NCBI GenBank assembly: GCA_036825155.1
Contig: DAISYU010000002.1
Location: 21,112-85,111 of the forward strand
Direction: 5' to 3'
Source of the DNA: DSAD01 sp036825155
Lineage (GTDB): Bacteria > Desulfobacterota > Desulfomonilia > UBA1062
Length of the DNA stretch: 64,000 nt
Shown here: one piece after another, positions 36,244 to 44,175 of the stretch
How positions within the stretch are numbered: position 1 is the first letter of the stretch
Layout: each line of letters opens with the position of its first letter
Translations under genes and position numbers: made by a program
Notes under the pieces: model-generated
Databases searched by the model: none
What the model was told of the DNA's origin: nothing
What the model saw: the letters and a program-made list of their open reading frames with translations, nothing else

Positions 36244-37144
36244 CCGTCTGAAACCCCCGCGCGGGTTTCGCCTTACCAAAGCAGGGAAGATCTTTTTCCT
36301 GTTCCTGCTGGCAATCATAGTCGTGGCAATGCTGACCGGGAACAACCTCCTGTTCCTGATCCTGGCCGGCATGCTTTCTTTCATGATCGTCTCGGGTATC
36401 GAGTCGGAGAGAAATATCCGTTATCTGGAAATGTCACGAGGCGTTCCTTCAGAGATCTTTGCAAAAAGACCGGCACACATTCACTACGCTGTACGGAACA
36501 CTACCCTGACCTCAAAAAGACTCGTCATAGAAGACTCGGAAAAGATGCTGCTCGGTCGTCTCGTCAAAGGATCAACCGAGAAACTCGAGGCCGGACATAT
36601 CTTCCCGAAGAGAGGTGATTTCCGTCTCGGCAAGGTCGAGGTGTCCACCACGTATCCGTACGGTCTCTTCGAGAAGTCCATATCCTTTGATCTTTCCGAG
36701 GACATCGTCGTGTTTCCGGAACCCCTTGTGCACACCTTGTATGCATCCTCCGGGTCCGACGGCCAGGGGAGGGGACTTGCTCACGACAGCATATCCCACG
36801 TGAGAGGGTATGTACCGGGCGACCCGCTATCGAGCATCGTGTGGAAAAAGCAGCATCTGGGACTCATCTCCCGGGTTGTGGAAGGAGGATCCGGCGCCAG
36901 CGGTGTGGTTGTGCTGCTCCCGGAAGGAGACCTGGAACGCAAACTCAGTCATGCGACCTTCATTATCCTTGAACTGCAGAAACAAAGGAGCCCGTTCGGT
37001 CTCATCATGAACGATTATTTCAGCGGCATCGGTGTATCACGGGACCATAAATTCGAGATCCTCAGGCATCTTTCCCGTGCAACAGCCATAACGAGTCCGC
37101 GTAAGGTAGATCTCAATGGAAGAACTCAATTCATCTACCTCTAG
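36221..37144 (+). CDS. DUF58 membrane protein
   Basis: The 307-residue protein has two adjacent membrane segments near the N-terminus (FFLFLLAIIVVAMLTG and LLFLILAGMLSFMIVSG). The DUF58 core follows, with YVPGDPLSSIVWKKQHLGLISRVVEG. ATG 36221, with GAGG upstream, is a better start than 36185, which lies deeper in moxR. DUF58 proteins pair with MoxR ATPases and transglutaminase-like proteins, as here, but their activity is not established. Confidence 0.88.
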   Translation: MRLASLFSRLKPPRGFRLTKAGKIFFLFLLAIIVVAMLTGNNLLFLILAGMLSFMIVSGIESERNIRYLEMSRGVPSEIFAKRPAHIHYAVRNTTLTSKRLVIEDSEKMLLGRLVKGSTEKLEAGHIFPKRGDFRLGKVEVSTTYPYGLFEKSISFDLSEDIVVFPEPLVHTLYASSGSDGQGRGLAHDSISHVRGYVPGDPLSSIVWKKQHLGLISRVVEGGSGASGVVVLLPEGDLERKLSHATFIILELQKQRSPFGLIMNDYFSGIGVSRDHKFEILRHLSRATAITSPRKVDLNGRTQFIYL

Positions 37145-38978
37145 ACTCTCCCTGATCACCACCGGCATATCTTTTGCCGGCATGGTCTGCCTGGCGCTTG
37201 CAGACCTCTTGCCCTGGCCTGCATTCATGGTCCTGTTCCTGATCCATCTTTTGGTCTTAAGGTTTTTTTATGTTAAGATCCCGGTTGCAGCATTACCGGT
37301 GGTTCTCGTCTCGCTGCTGTTTATCTGCTTCGAGCTCTTAAGGGTATATCTTGAAGGCAGAGAGATGATGATCCCGGCCCTTCGGGACATTATCGTTTTC
37401 TTTGCTATTATCAGGCTGGTACTGCCCAAGACAACCAGAGAGATCTACCAGATCGTCGGAATAGCTCTTGCTGAATGTATCCTTGCCACCATCTTCACTC
37501 AGAGCCCCCTGTTTCTCATCGGTCTTATCCTTATGGTGTGCCTTATCCCCATTGCCCTGTACCACCTGGACCGTATCGGGTACGGGGAGGAAAGAGACGT
37601 CCCGGACCATGGAGCTTTGCACTGGCCCGGGGTATGGTTCGGTATCATTTTAACCTCTACCATCCTGTTCTACATCATTCCCCGGCCCTCATCCACCATC
37701 ATCAAATCAGGCCTGTTCACCAAGCCCACGACTGGATTCTCGGAGGAGGTGGACCTGAAAAGGACCGAGACCCTCGAAGTAGACTCACGTGTTGTCATGA
37801 GAATCGTATGGGCTCAGGGCAAGCCCCCGGATACATTCTATCTTGCCGGGGCCCGGCTCGAGAAATTCTCATCGAGCGGGTTTTCAAGAGAATCGTCTGA
37901 ACAGGAAAAGGTTCCGCGCGGTGCGTTCTTCACGGACAGGGTCACAATCTACCCCACCGGCATTGCCGCAAGAAATGTATTTCATCCTTTCCGTCTCTCT
38001 GCAACAATCCCGGCAAACATCGTGCAGGAAGGAAAAAACTACTATTGGATCAGGGATGTTCCGCCGGTCTATGATGTATGGGTGGACAGGTCCCGGCCTG
38101 ACGATGAGCCCTGCGACACTTCTGTCCCCGGCGAGGCCGCCGATATAGGGATCCTGGGCAGAAACCTGGCAGGTACGGGGTCTCCGGAACAACAGGTCCA
38201 AAGGCTTGCCGGGTATCTTCGCACGCATTATGCCTATTCACTCAGCGGTGTGGACAACCCCGGGAGTTCTTCCCCCATGGCATGGTTTGTCTTTCAGGCC
38301 AGAAGGGGCAGCTGCGAATACTTTGCCTCGGCCCTGGCCGCAATGATCAGGGGATGCGGCATACCGGCACGGGTGGTCACCGGATTCTTTGTCCATGAGT
38401 TCAATACCAACGGGGAATACTTCATGGTCAGATCGAGCGATGCCCATGCCTGGGTGGAATACTGGGACGGTTCCTGGCACATCGCAGATGCCACACCCAG
38501 GGCAGAGACCCTGGTACAAAACCGTTCGAATCTCTTCGATACGCTCCGCTTCAGTTGGATACGGTGGGTCATACAGTATTCCCTCGAGGATCAGATGCAC
38601 CTTGCCAGGGTTGTCCTATTCAGGTCCCCTGATATCGACAGCGAGATGGGATATGCCCTGTACACAGGCATGGGAATCTTTCTCAGCGCCGGTATCATCT
38701 GGCTGATTTATTTCACCCTCAGGTTGAGATCCCTGCCTGCATACACAAAGGTCTTACGGGCATTTAAAAAGAAAGGGGTGGCCTTAAGCGGGCAGGATTC
38801 CCACGAACAGCACTTAAGCCAGGTCACACATCAATGGGCAGCCATTGCCCATGATTTCCAGGGGTACCTCAGTGTCTATCTGGCATGGCGTTTCGGCGGC
38901 AGAAAGATCGATATCACCGGACACACGGTTGAGATGCTGGACAAGATCCGCTCGACCCCGCGGCCGAAGAACTCCTGA
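37116..38978 (+). CDS. Transglutaminase-like membrane protein (DUF3488/Transglut_core)
   Basis: The 620-residue protein has about six N-terminal membrane segments (residues 10-190). An extracytoplasmic transglutaminase domain follows, and a last membrane helix (GMGIFLSAGIIWLIYFTL, about 515-535) leads to a cytoplasmic tail. The catalytic triad is visible as Cys400 (RRGSCEYFAS), His444 (DAHAWVEYWDG) and Asp458 (IADATP). It overlaps the DUF58 gene by 29 nt. Protease- or transglutaminase-type action on envelope proteins is the family expectation. Confidence 0.9.
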   Translation: MEELNSSTSRLSLITTGISFAGMVCLALADLLPWPAFMVLFLIHLLVLRFFYVKIPVAALPVVLVSLLFICFELLRVYLEGREMMIPALRDIIVFFAIIRLVLPKTTREIYQIVGIALAECILATIFTQSPLFLIGLILMVCLIPIALYHLDRIGYGEERDVPDHGALHWPGVWFGIILTSTILFYIIPRPSSTIIKSGLFTKPTTGFSEEVDLKRTETLEVDSRVVMRIVWAQGKPPDTFYLAGARLEKFSSSGFSRESSEQEKVPRGAFFTDRVTIYPTGIAARNVFHPFRLSATIPANIVQEGKNYYWIRDVPPVYDVWVDRSRPDDEPCDTSVPGEAADIGILGRNLAGTGSPEQQVQRLAGYLRTHYAYSLSGVDNPGSSSPMAWFVFQARRGSCEYFASALAAMIRGCGIPARVVTGFFVHEFNTNGEYFMVRSSDAHAWVEYWDGSWHIADATPRAETLVQNRSNLFDTLRFSWIRWVIQYSLEDQMHLARVVLFRSPDIDSEMGYALYTGMGIFLSAGIIWLIYFTLRLRSLPAYTKVLRAFKKKGVALSGQDSHEQHLSQVTHQWAAIAHDFQGYLSVYLAWRFGGRKIDITGHTVEMLDKIRSTPRPKNS

Positions 38979-38984
38979 CAGATT

Positions 38985-39021
38985 GAGATTGCTTCGTCCG
39001 CCGCGGCGGACTCGCAATGAC
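38985..39021. repeat. 37-bp dispersed repeat, copy 1
   Basis: GAGATTGCTTCGTCCGCC followed by GCGGCGGACTCGCAATGAC is identical to 57210-57246. Its centre CGTCCGCCGCGGCGGACTCG is nearly self-complementary. It begins just after the transglutaminase gene. Similar sequences recur in many Desulfobacterota genomes, from memory. Confidence 0.75.
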
Positions 39022-39034
39022 AGGGGGTTGTTCA

Positions 39035-39185
39035 AGCCTTTTAGGCTGTAGGTGCCCTGAAAAAAATGCCCTTGGGGTGAAGCCTTTTCTGCTATAGGCT
39101 GAAGGCTGTTAGGTGTTTTGTAGGTATATTCAATTCATTATCAGACAGAAGCTTTATATCCTAAAAGCCTACAGCCTAAAAGGCT
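39035..39185. repeat. 151-bp element with 18-bp terminal inverted repeats
   Basis: AGCCTTTTAGGCTGTAGG (39035-39052) is perfectly inverted at 39168-39185. The interior holds a 36-bp stretch (39043-39078) and a 24-bp stretch (39091-39114) that recur at 63473-63508 (inverted) and 63336-63359. The whole spacer 38979-39543 has no gene that I can support. Confidence 0.6.
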
Positions 39186-39263
39186 ATTTCTTGAATTCTG
39201 TTCTTATAGAGGGTTCCTGTTCCCCAAGTCCTGATTAGTTTTTAGGGTCTTTCCTTCTGCCCT

Positions 39264-39345
39264 CTGCCTGAGATCCTGAGCTCACTGGTTATACTGCCTT
39301 AGGTCTTGAGCTCACTGGCTCGATCTGCCTGGGATCTTGTTCCCC
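39264..39345. repeat. Degenerate 30-bp tandem repeat
   Basis: CTGCCTGAGATCCTGAGCTC at 39264, CTGCCTTAGGTCTTGAGCTC at 39294 and CTGCCTGGGATCTTGTTCCC at 39325 are three diverged copies, about 30 bp apart. They are non-coding. Confidence 0.55.
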
Positions 39346-39429
39346 AAATCTTGACTATTAGTTATTCTGGCTACTGGATTCTGTCTTGATATAAAGTCTA
39401 TAGCCGCCTATACCCCGGATTCTTCCAAT

Positions 39430-39469
39430 ACTCCAGTACTCCAACACTCCAACACTCCAGTACTCCACT
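39430..39469. repeat. 8-bp tandem repeat (ACTCCARY), five units
   Basis: ACTCCAGT, ACTCCAAC, ACTCCAAC, ACTCCAGT and ACTCCACT follow one another without gaps. This is a small minisatellite in the spacer before the OmpA lipoprotein gene, prone to copy-number change. Confidence 0.8.
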
Positions 39470-39543
39470 GTCAAGAGCCTGGACTGCTCGAATAACGCAA
39501 AGGATTACTATAGAATCGATGGCACCCGGAATAAGGCTTTCTT

Positions 39544-40341
39544 CTACGGCGTGATAACGAGTTCAACGCGCCTGTTCATGGATCTCCCCTCTTCAGACTT
39601 TGAATCTGCGATGGGTTTTGTCTCTCCGTATGATATGGCGCACATCTTGTCTTTGGGTATTCCGAGTTCGTTGAGTACGATAAGCACGGACATGGACCTG
39701 GCTTGTGCAAGATGCCAGTTGGTAGGATAAACCCTGCTCATTTCGTTTGATACGGGGGTGTTGTCCGTGTGGCCGCCGATCTCTACATATATGGGATCCA
39801 TCTGTTTCAGACCGCGGGCGATCTTGCCGATCAGGCCGGCTCCCTTCGGGGTGAGCCAGGCACTCCTGGCATTCGGGAATATTGATCGCTGCGGGATAAC
39901 GATCTTGATCTTGTCCTGACTCCGAATAATATATGCCTGGTCATTGAGCCGTTCCGTTTCCAGGTAGGCAAGGATGTATTCATAGGCCTTGTTCATCCGC
40001 CACTGTGCTTCTTTCCTCTCCTGGATAATGGCATTGAAACGGGAAATCTGCTTCAGCAAAGCCTTTTTTTCCTCGAGACATTGTATGTTCTTATCCAGGA
40101 GCTGCTGTCTCTCGTCAACCGATGCGGAAAGCTGTGAAGATGCATCCTTCAGGTTTTCCTGGGTATCGTTCATCAGTTTTTTCAGGGTGGCATTCTCGTC
40201 CCGGGTCATCTTCAGCTGTTCGGTGCAGGTATTCAGCTCATCCACAACAGCATTGAATTCCTCCGGTGAATATTTATGGGCGCACCCCATGGTCAGGGAC
40301 ATCAACATGACAAGCAGGAACAATGGAATTGTATGTCTCAT
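39544..40341 (-). CDS. OmpA/MotB-domain lipoprotein
   Basis: The protein begins with a lipoprotein signal (MRHTIPLFLLVMLMSLTMGC, with lipobox LTMGC). A long coiled coil follows (about 25-135, rich in Glu, Lys and Leu), then a C-terminal OmpA domain with VEIGGHTDNTPVS and RARSMSVLIVLNELGI-like peptidoglycan-binding residues. It would anchor the outer membrane to peptidoglycan. The frame runs further upstream to 40446. I take ATG 40341 from the lipoprotein signal, with ATG 40356 as alternative. Confidence 0.85.
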   Translation of the reverse strand: MRHTIPLFLLVMLMSLTMGCAHKYSPEEFNAVVDELNTCTEQLKMTRDENATLKKLMNDTQENLKDASSQLSASVDERQQLLDKNIQCLEEKKALLKQISRFNAIIQERKEAQWRMNKAYEYILAYLETERLNDQAYIIRSQDKIKIVIPQRSIFPNARSAWLTPKGAGLIGKIARGLKQMDPIYVEIGGHTDNTPVSNEMSRVYPTNWHLAQARSMSVLIVLNELGIPKDKMCAISYGETKPIADSKSEEGRSMNRRVELVITP

Positions 40342-40469
40342 ATATAATGCATACATACTAACTTCTCTATTTTGTGTCAATGCCCTGACTTTTCTTGGAA
40401 CAAAAGCAGGGCTTTTGCTTCCATCTGTGTGGACAAGGGCATGCACTGTGGGTATAATCCGCCTTGAAT

Positions 40470-41525
40470 ATGATAGTGCTGCGATATGTCCTTAATTCTT
40501 TGACCAGGGTATTCCTTGCCTCGGCGCTGGTACTCTATGGAGTGATGTTCATCGTCGAATGGATACGCATCGGGAAATTCGTCTCCATATCCGACATCGA
40601 CATCTTTTTCTTCGCCATGGTGCCCATGGCGATATTCGTGCTTCCCATGGCGCTGCTGTTCAGCGTCCTTCTGGTGCTCGAGAGACTTTCCACAGAATCG
40701 GAGATCATCGCCATGAAGGCATCCGGCGTGCATAATAGCACCCTCTACCTGCCCATTATCGTGTTGTCCTTTGTCTGTATGGCAGCACAAATGGCGGTAT
40801 CGACCTACCTCGGGCCGATCTCCATGGGGAAGATCCAGGAGAGGCTGATAGAAAAGGCACCGGAAAAAATCTATGCCTTCCTGAATGAACGGGAGTTCGA
40901 TGATACGTTCAAGGGCATCATCATCTATATCGAATCCATCAATCAGGTTCAAAGAGAGCTCAAGAACATCTTCATAGAAACAACCGGCAGTCAAGGGAGC
41001 GTTATCACGGCTGATACGGGAACCATCGATGTCAACCCCACAGGGATCATGATGAGGCTCAAAGGCGGCAGTATGTTCACGAACACCAAGACAGCCCTGA
41101 GGTATGTGACCTTTGATGAATATGTCTTTTCCATAGAGGCCAATTTCGGCAGGCAGCTAAGCATACGGACCCATGAATCGGCGACGCAGAGTCAGTTGAG
41201 GCAACTGATCAGGGAGAATCCAAGACCGAAGTGGATAAAGGAATACCACAACCGGTTTGCCTTTCCCGTCTTGAACATCATCCTTGGCCTTATCGGGATC
41301 AGCTTCGGGATTCAGCGGCCCAGATCCCCCCGGTTTACCGGATTTGTTGTGGGGATCTCCACAATACTGGGATACTATATGGCATTCATATTTGCAGACC
41401 GGGCCGTAAAAGGGGAACTCCTGGACCCTCTGATCGGCGCCTGGATGCCGAACATGGTCTTTAGTTTCGTGCTCATGGCCATCTGGTTATGGCGCAGGGC
41501 AGGTTTGTCTAAAGGAGGTTTCTGA
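40470..41525 (+). CDS. lptF: LPS export permease LptF
   Basis: This 351-residue YjgP/YjgQ-family protein has three membrane segments near the N-terminus and three near the C-terminus, around a periplasmic jellyroll. It has ESEIIAMKASGVHNSTLYLP and the C-terminal FPVLNIILGLIGISFGIQ. LptF and LptG form the inner-membrane channel that extracts LPS with LptB. ATG 40470 is used, with a TTG two codons upstream as alternative. An AGGAGG at its 3' end serves the next gene. Confidence 0.88.
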   Translation: MIVLRYVLNSLTRVFLASALVLYGVMFIVEWIRIGKFVSISDIDIFFFAMVPMAIFVLPMALLFSVLLVLERLSTESEIIAMKASGVHNSTLYLPIIVLSFVCMAAQMAVSTYLGPISMGKIQERLIEKAPEKIYAFLNEREFDDTFKGIIIYIESINQVQRELKNIFIETTGSQGSVITADTGTIDVNPTGIMMRLKGGSMFTNTKTALRYVTFDEYVFSIEANFGRQLSIRTHESATQSQLRQLIRENPRPKWIKEYHNRFAFPVLNIILGLIGISFGIQRPRSPRFTGFVVGISTILGYYMAFIFADRAVKGELLDPLIGAWMPNMVFSFVLMAIWLWRRAGLSKGGF

Positions 41526-42607
41526 TCATCTCTACCCTGGACAGATACATCTTCAAAAAATCGGCGTTCATGTGCATCGCCGCCTTGACTGGCCTCGTCC
41601 TGCTGATTCTGGTCTCGAGGTTCTTCGGGAACCTGTCTTCCTATGCGGAACACAACACCGATTTGTATACCATCCTCATGCACACATTGTTCTCAATTCC
41701 CCAGATAATGTACTGGGTTCTGCCCTTTTCGGTCTGCCTCGGCATCCTTGCAACCCAGGCGGCATTGTCCCGTCATGTTGAGGTTATCGCAATGCAGGCC
41801 TGTTCCGTTTCCACCTATCGGATATTCCTGCCCTATGTCATAGTGGGATTGCTTGCAACTCTCATCATGAGTGCACTGTCTTTCTATGTCTATCCTGTCG
41901 CCCAGAGAAATGCAGACAGGCTGGAAAACATCTACATCAAGAAGAGGGACATCGAGGGTTCATTCTCGGTCTCCGGTGGTAGATTCAAGGTGGGCGGCGA
42001 TATCTACTTTGTGGAACACCTGGATATTGAACGAGGGATAATGCAGAATATCACCTGCTACCGGATGACATCGGGCCGACTTACCTCAGTCATTCATGCT
42101 CAGGCCGCACGATGGAACGATGCAACCTGGAAAGCGGACGGGATCGAGGTTATCGATATGGGGGAGAAGGGCATCACTGTTGATCAGTCCGCAACAACTC
42201 TGCCGCTTGCACGGGGCCCAGCGGACCTCGTTATGGCCCAGACAGACCCGGAAGTGCTTTCCATTGACGATCTCAGACAGTATCTCAACCAGCTTGAGTT
42301 AAACGGTATCGTCTCTCCGACAGTGGAGACAGTATTCCACAGCAGGATCAGCTTTACCATTTCCCCCTTCATCATGACCATTTTGGTCCTGCCGTTCGGC
42401 ATGAGATTTCCAAGGGCAGGCGGTATTGCCCGTGGTATATCCATCGGCCTGGTCCTGGGATTGTCGTACTGGTTCTTCCACTCGGGGATGACCAGTCTCG
42501 GCGCTTCCGGCATACTCGGGCCGATTCTTGCGTCATGGCTGGCTAACATTGTAGCCCTTTGCCTGGGTTTGATCCTCTTCTTTACAAGGAGGTCCACGTA
42601 TGGCTGA
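41522..42607 (+). CDS. lptG: LPS export permease LptG, non-ATG start
   Basis: This second YjgP/YjgQ protein has VEVIAMQACSVSTYRIFLPY and the C-terminal FTISPFIMTILVLPFGMRFP. The first in-frame ATG (41570) lies inside the first conserved segment. The residues before it (ISTLDRYIFKKSAF) look like a normal LptG N-terminus. GGAGG at 41514-41518 is followed only by CTG (41522), ATC (41525) and ATC (41528). I start at CTG, giving 361 residues. The stop overlaps the following ATG by 8 nt. Confidence 0.75.
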   Translation: MIISTLDRYIFKKSAFMCIAALTGLVLLILVSRFFGNLSSYAEHNTDLYTILMHTLFSIPQIMYWVLPFSVCLGILATQAALSRHVEVIAMQACSVSTYRIFLPYVIVGLLATLIMSALSFYVYPVAQRNADRLENIYIKKRDIEGSFSVSGGRFKVGGDIYFVEHLDIERGIMQNITCYRMTSGRLTSVIHAQAARWNDATWKADGIEVIDMGEKGITVDQSATTLPLARGPADLVMAQTDPEVLSIDDLRQYLNQLELNGIVSPTVETVFHSRISFTISPFIMTILVLPFGMRFPRAGGIARGISIGLVLGLSYWFFHSGMTSLGASGILGPILASWLANIVALCLGLILFFTRRSTYG

Positions 42608-43940
42608 TGTGATCATCGTCGGTGCAGGACCGGCAGGGATCTTTGCCGCGCTGGAACTGTCGAAACGGTCTCCCGCTCTCGATATCGTCATCATAGAGCA
42701 GGGAAAGGACATAGATGAGCGGAGCAGAACAGGCTCGGAAATGGTCATCGGCTGGGGAGGGGCAGGGGCATACAGTGACGGGAAACTCACCATATCGACC
42801 GATGTCGGCGGACAGCTCTCCAGTCTTCTCCCCGAAGATGAGCTCCTTAGTCTCCTGGAGGAAGTCGACGCCGTATATTCCGGCTACGAGTCGTCCGGCA
42901 AAGTCTTTTCCATAAACCATGACGATGCCGCCTCCATATCAGCCCAGGCCCGTCTGGCAGGCCTGGTATACGTCCCCACCAAGGTACGCCACATTGGAAC
43001 GGAAAACTGTTACACCATCCTTAAGAACCTCCGAGAGACTCTCGGCAATAAAGTGAGGATGATCTTCAATACCCGGGCAGTGGATATCATAAAGCAGCAG
43101 GGAAGGGTCACCGGCGTCAGCCTCGAGGACGGCACCTCCATAGAAGCCCCGTTTGTCATTGCGGCTCCCGGAAGGGTCGGTTCCTCCTGGATGTCGAGGC
43201 AGGCAAAGAGACTCTGCCTGGAAACACGGCCGAATCCTGTTGATCTCGGTGTCCGTGTCGAGCTCCCCGCTGTCGTATTGAAAGAGCTGACAGACAAGGC
43301 ATACGAGACAAAATTCATCTACTACTCCAGGACATTTGACGACCGGGTGCGGACCTTCTGTATGAATCCCTATGGCGAGGTGGTCAGGGAGACCCTCGGT
43401 GATATCCTGACCGTCAACGGCCATTCCTGGGCAAACAAACGGACCGAGAACACCAACTTCGCAATCCTGGTGAGTGCCGATTTCACCGAACCCTTTGACG
43501 ATCCCATCGGGTACGGCGAATCCGTAGCCACCATGGCAAACATGCTCGGCAAGGGGGTCATAGTGCAGAGGCTCGGGGACCTTCTCGCCGGCAGGCGCAC
43601 TACTGCATCCAGGCTTTCCAAGTGCTCGACACTGCCCACACTGAAACAGGCGACTCCGGGTGACCTGAGCTATTGCCTGCCGTACAGGATCCTCACGGAT
43701 ATCATCGAGATGCTTGGCTGCCTGGACAGGCTGGCTCCCGGCGTCAACTCGGCCCACACGCTCCTGTACGGTATCGAAGTGAAGTTCTATTCAAACCGCA
43801 TCAGGCTTGACAAGGACCTGGAGACCCAGGTTGCAGGGCTCCATGTCATCGGTGACGGGGCCGGGATTACCAGGGGGCTTATCCAGGCAAGCTGCTCGGG
43901 AATCATCGCCGCACGATCGGTACTCAAGAAGATCAATTAG
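42600..43940 (+). CDS. FAD-dependent dehydrogenase (COG2509 type)
   Basis: The 446-residue protein starts with the dinucleotide fold ADVIIVGAGPAGIFAALEL and has GWGGAGAYSDGKLTISTDVGG, with the C-terminal FAD motif GLHVIGDGAGITRGLIQASCSGIIAARSV. This is the widespread uncharacterised flavin dehydrogenase family COG2509. The substrate is unknown. It overlaps lptG by 8 nt, so is co-transcribed with the LPS export genes, though a functional link is not obvious. Confidence 0.87.
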   Translation: MADVIIVGAGPAGIFAALELSKRSPALDIVIIEQGKDIDERSRTGSEMVIGWGGAGAYSDGKLTISTDVGGQLSSLLPEDELLSLLEEVDAVYSGYESSGKVFSINHDDAASISAQARLAGLVYVPTKVRHIGTENCYTILKNLRETLGNKVRMIFNTRAVDIIKQQGRVTGVSLEDGTSIEAPFVIAAPGRVGSSWMSRQAKRLCLETRPNPVDLGVRVELPAVVLKELTDKAYETKFIYYSRTFDDRVRTFCMNPYGEVVRETLGDILTVNGHSWANKRTENTNFAILVSADFTEPFDDPIGYGESVATMANMLGKGVIVQRLGDLLAGRRTTASRLSKCSTLPTLKQATPGDLSYCLPYRILTDIIEMLGCLDRLAPGVNSAHTLLYGIEVKFYSNRIRLDKDLETQVAGLHVIGDGAGITRGLIQASCSGIIAARSVLKKIN

Positions 43941-44175
43941 ACCCTGCACGCGTTTTTCTCAGGCCAGGAGAATCAGGCTCAATACGTCGGTTATCCGCCG
44001 TGTTCCGGCACCACTCCCGCCGGGAGCGGGAACAGGCTTCCACACTCATGTTTATTCAGCCTGGAAGCATGTCTGATATAGTCAGTTTTGGTCATTTTTT
44101 ACTTGAATACAAAACTTTATTTATACTATCGTCTATGCGATTTTGAACACATATTGTGGAGAGAGGGAGAGAGTT

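Noticed and set aside
39430..39469. CRISPR array
   Set aside because: The units are 8 bp and contiguous, with no spacers and no cas genes in the window.
43941..44175. Riboswitch or hairpin before ppdK
   Set aside because: Short GC-rich symmetry around CCCGCCGGGAGCGGG is seen, but no consistent fold or known riboswitch core.
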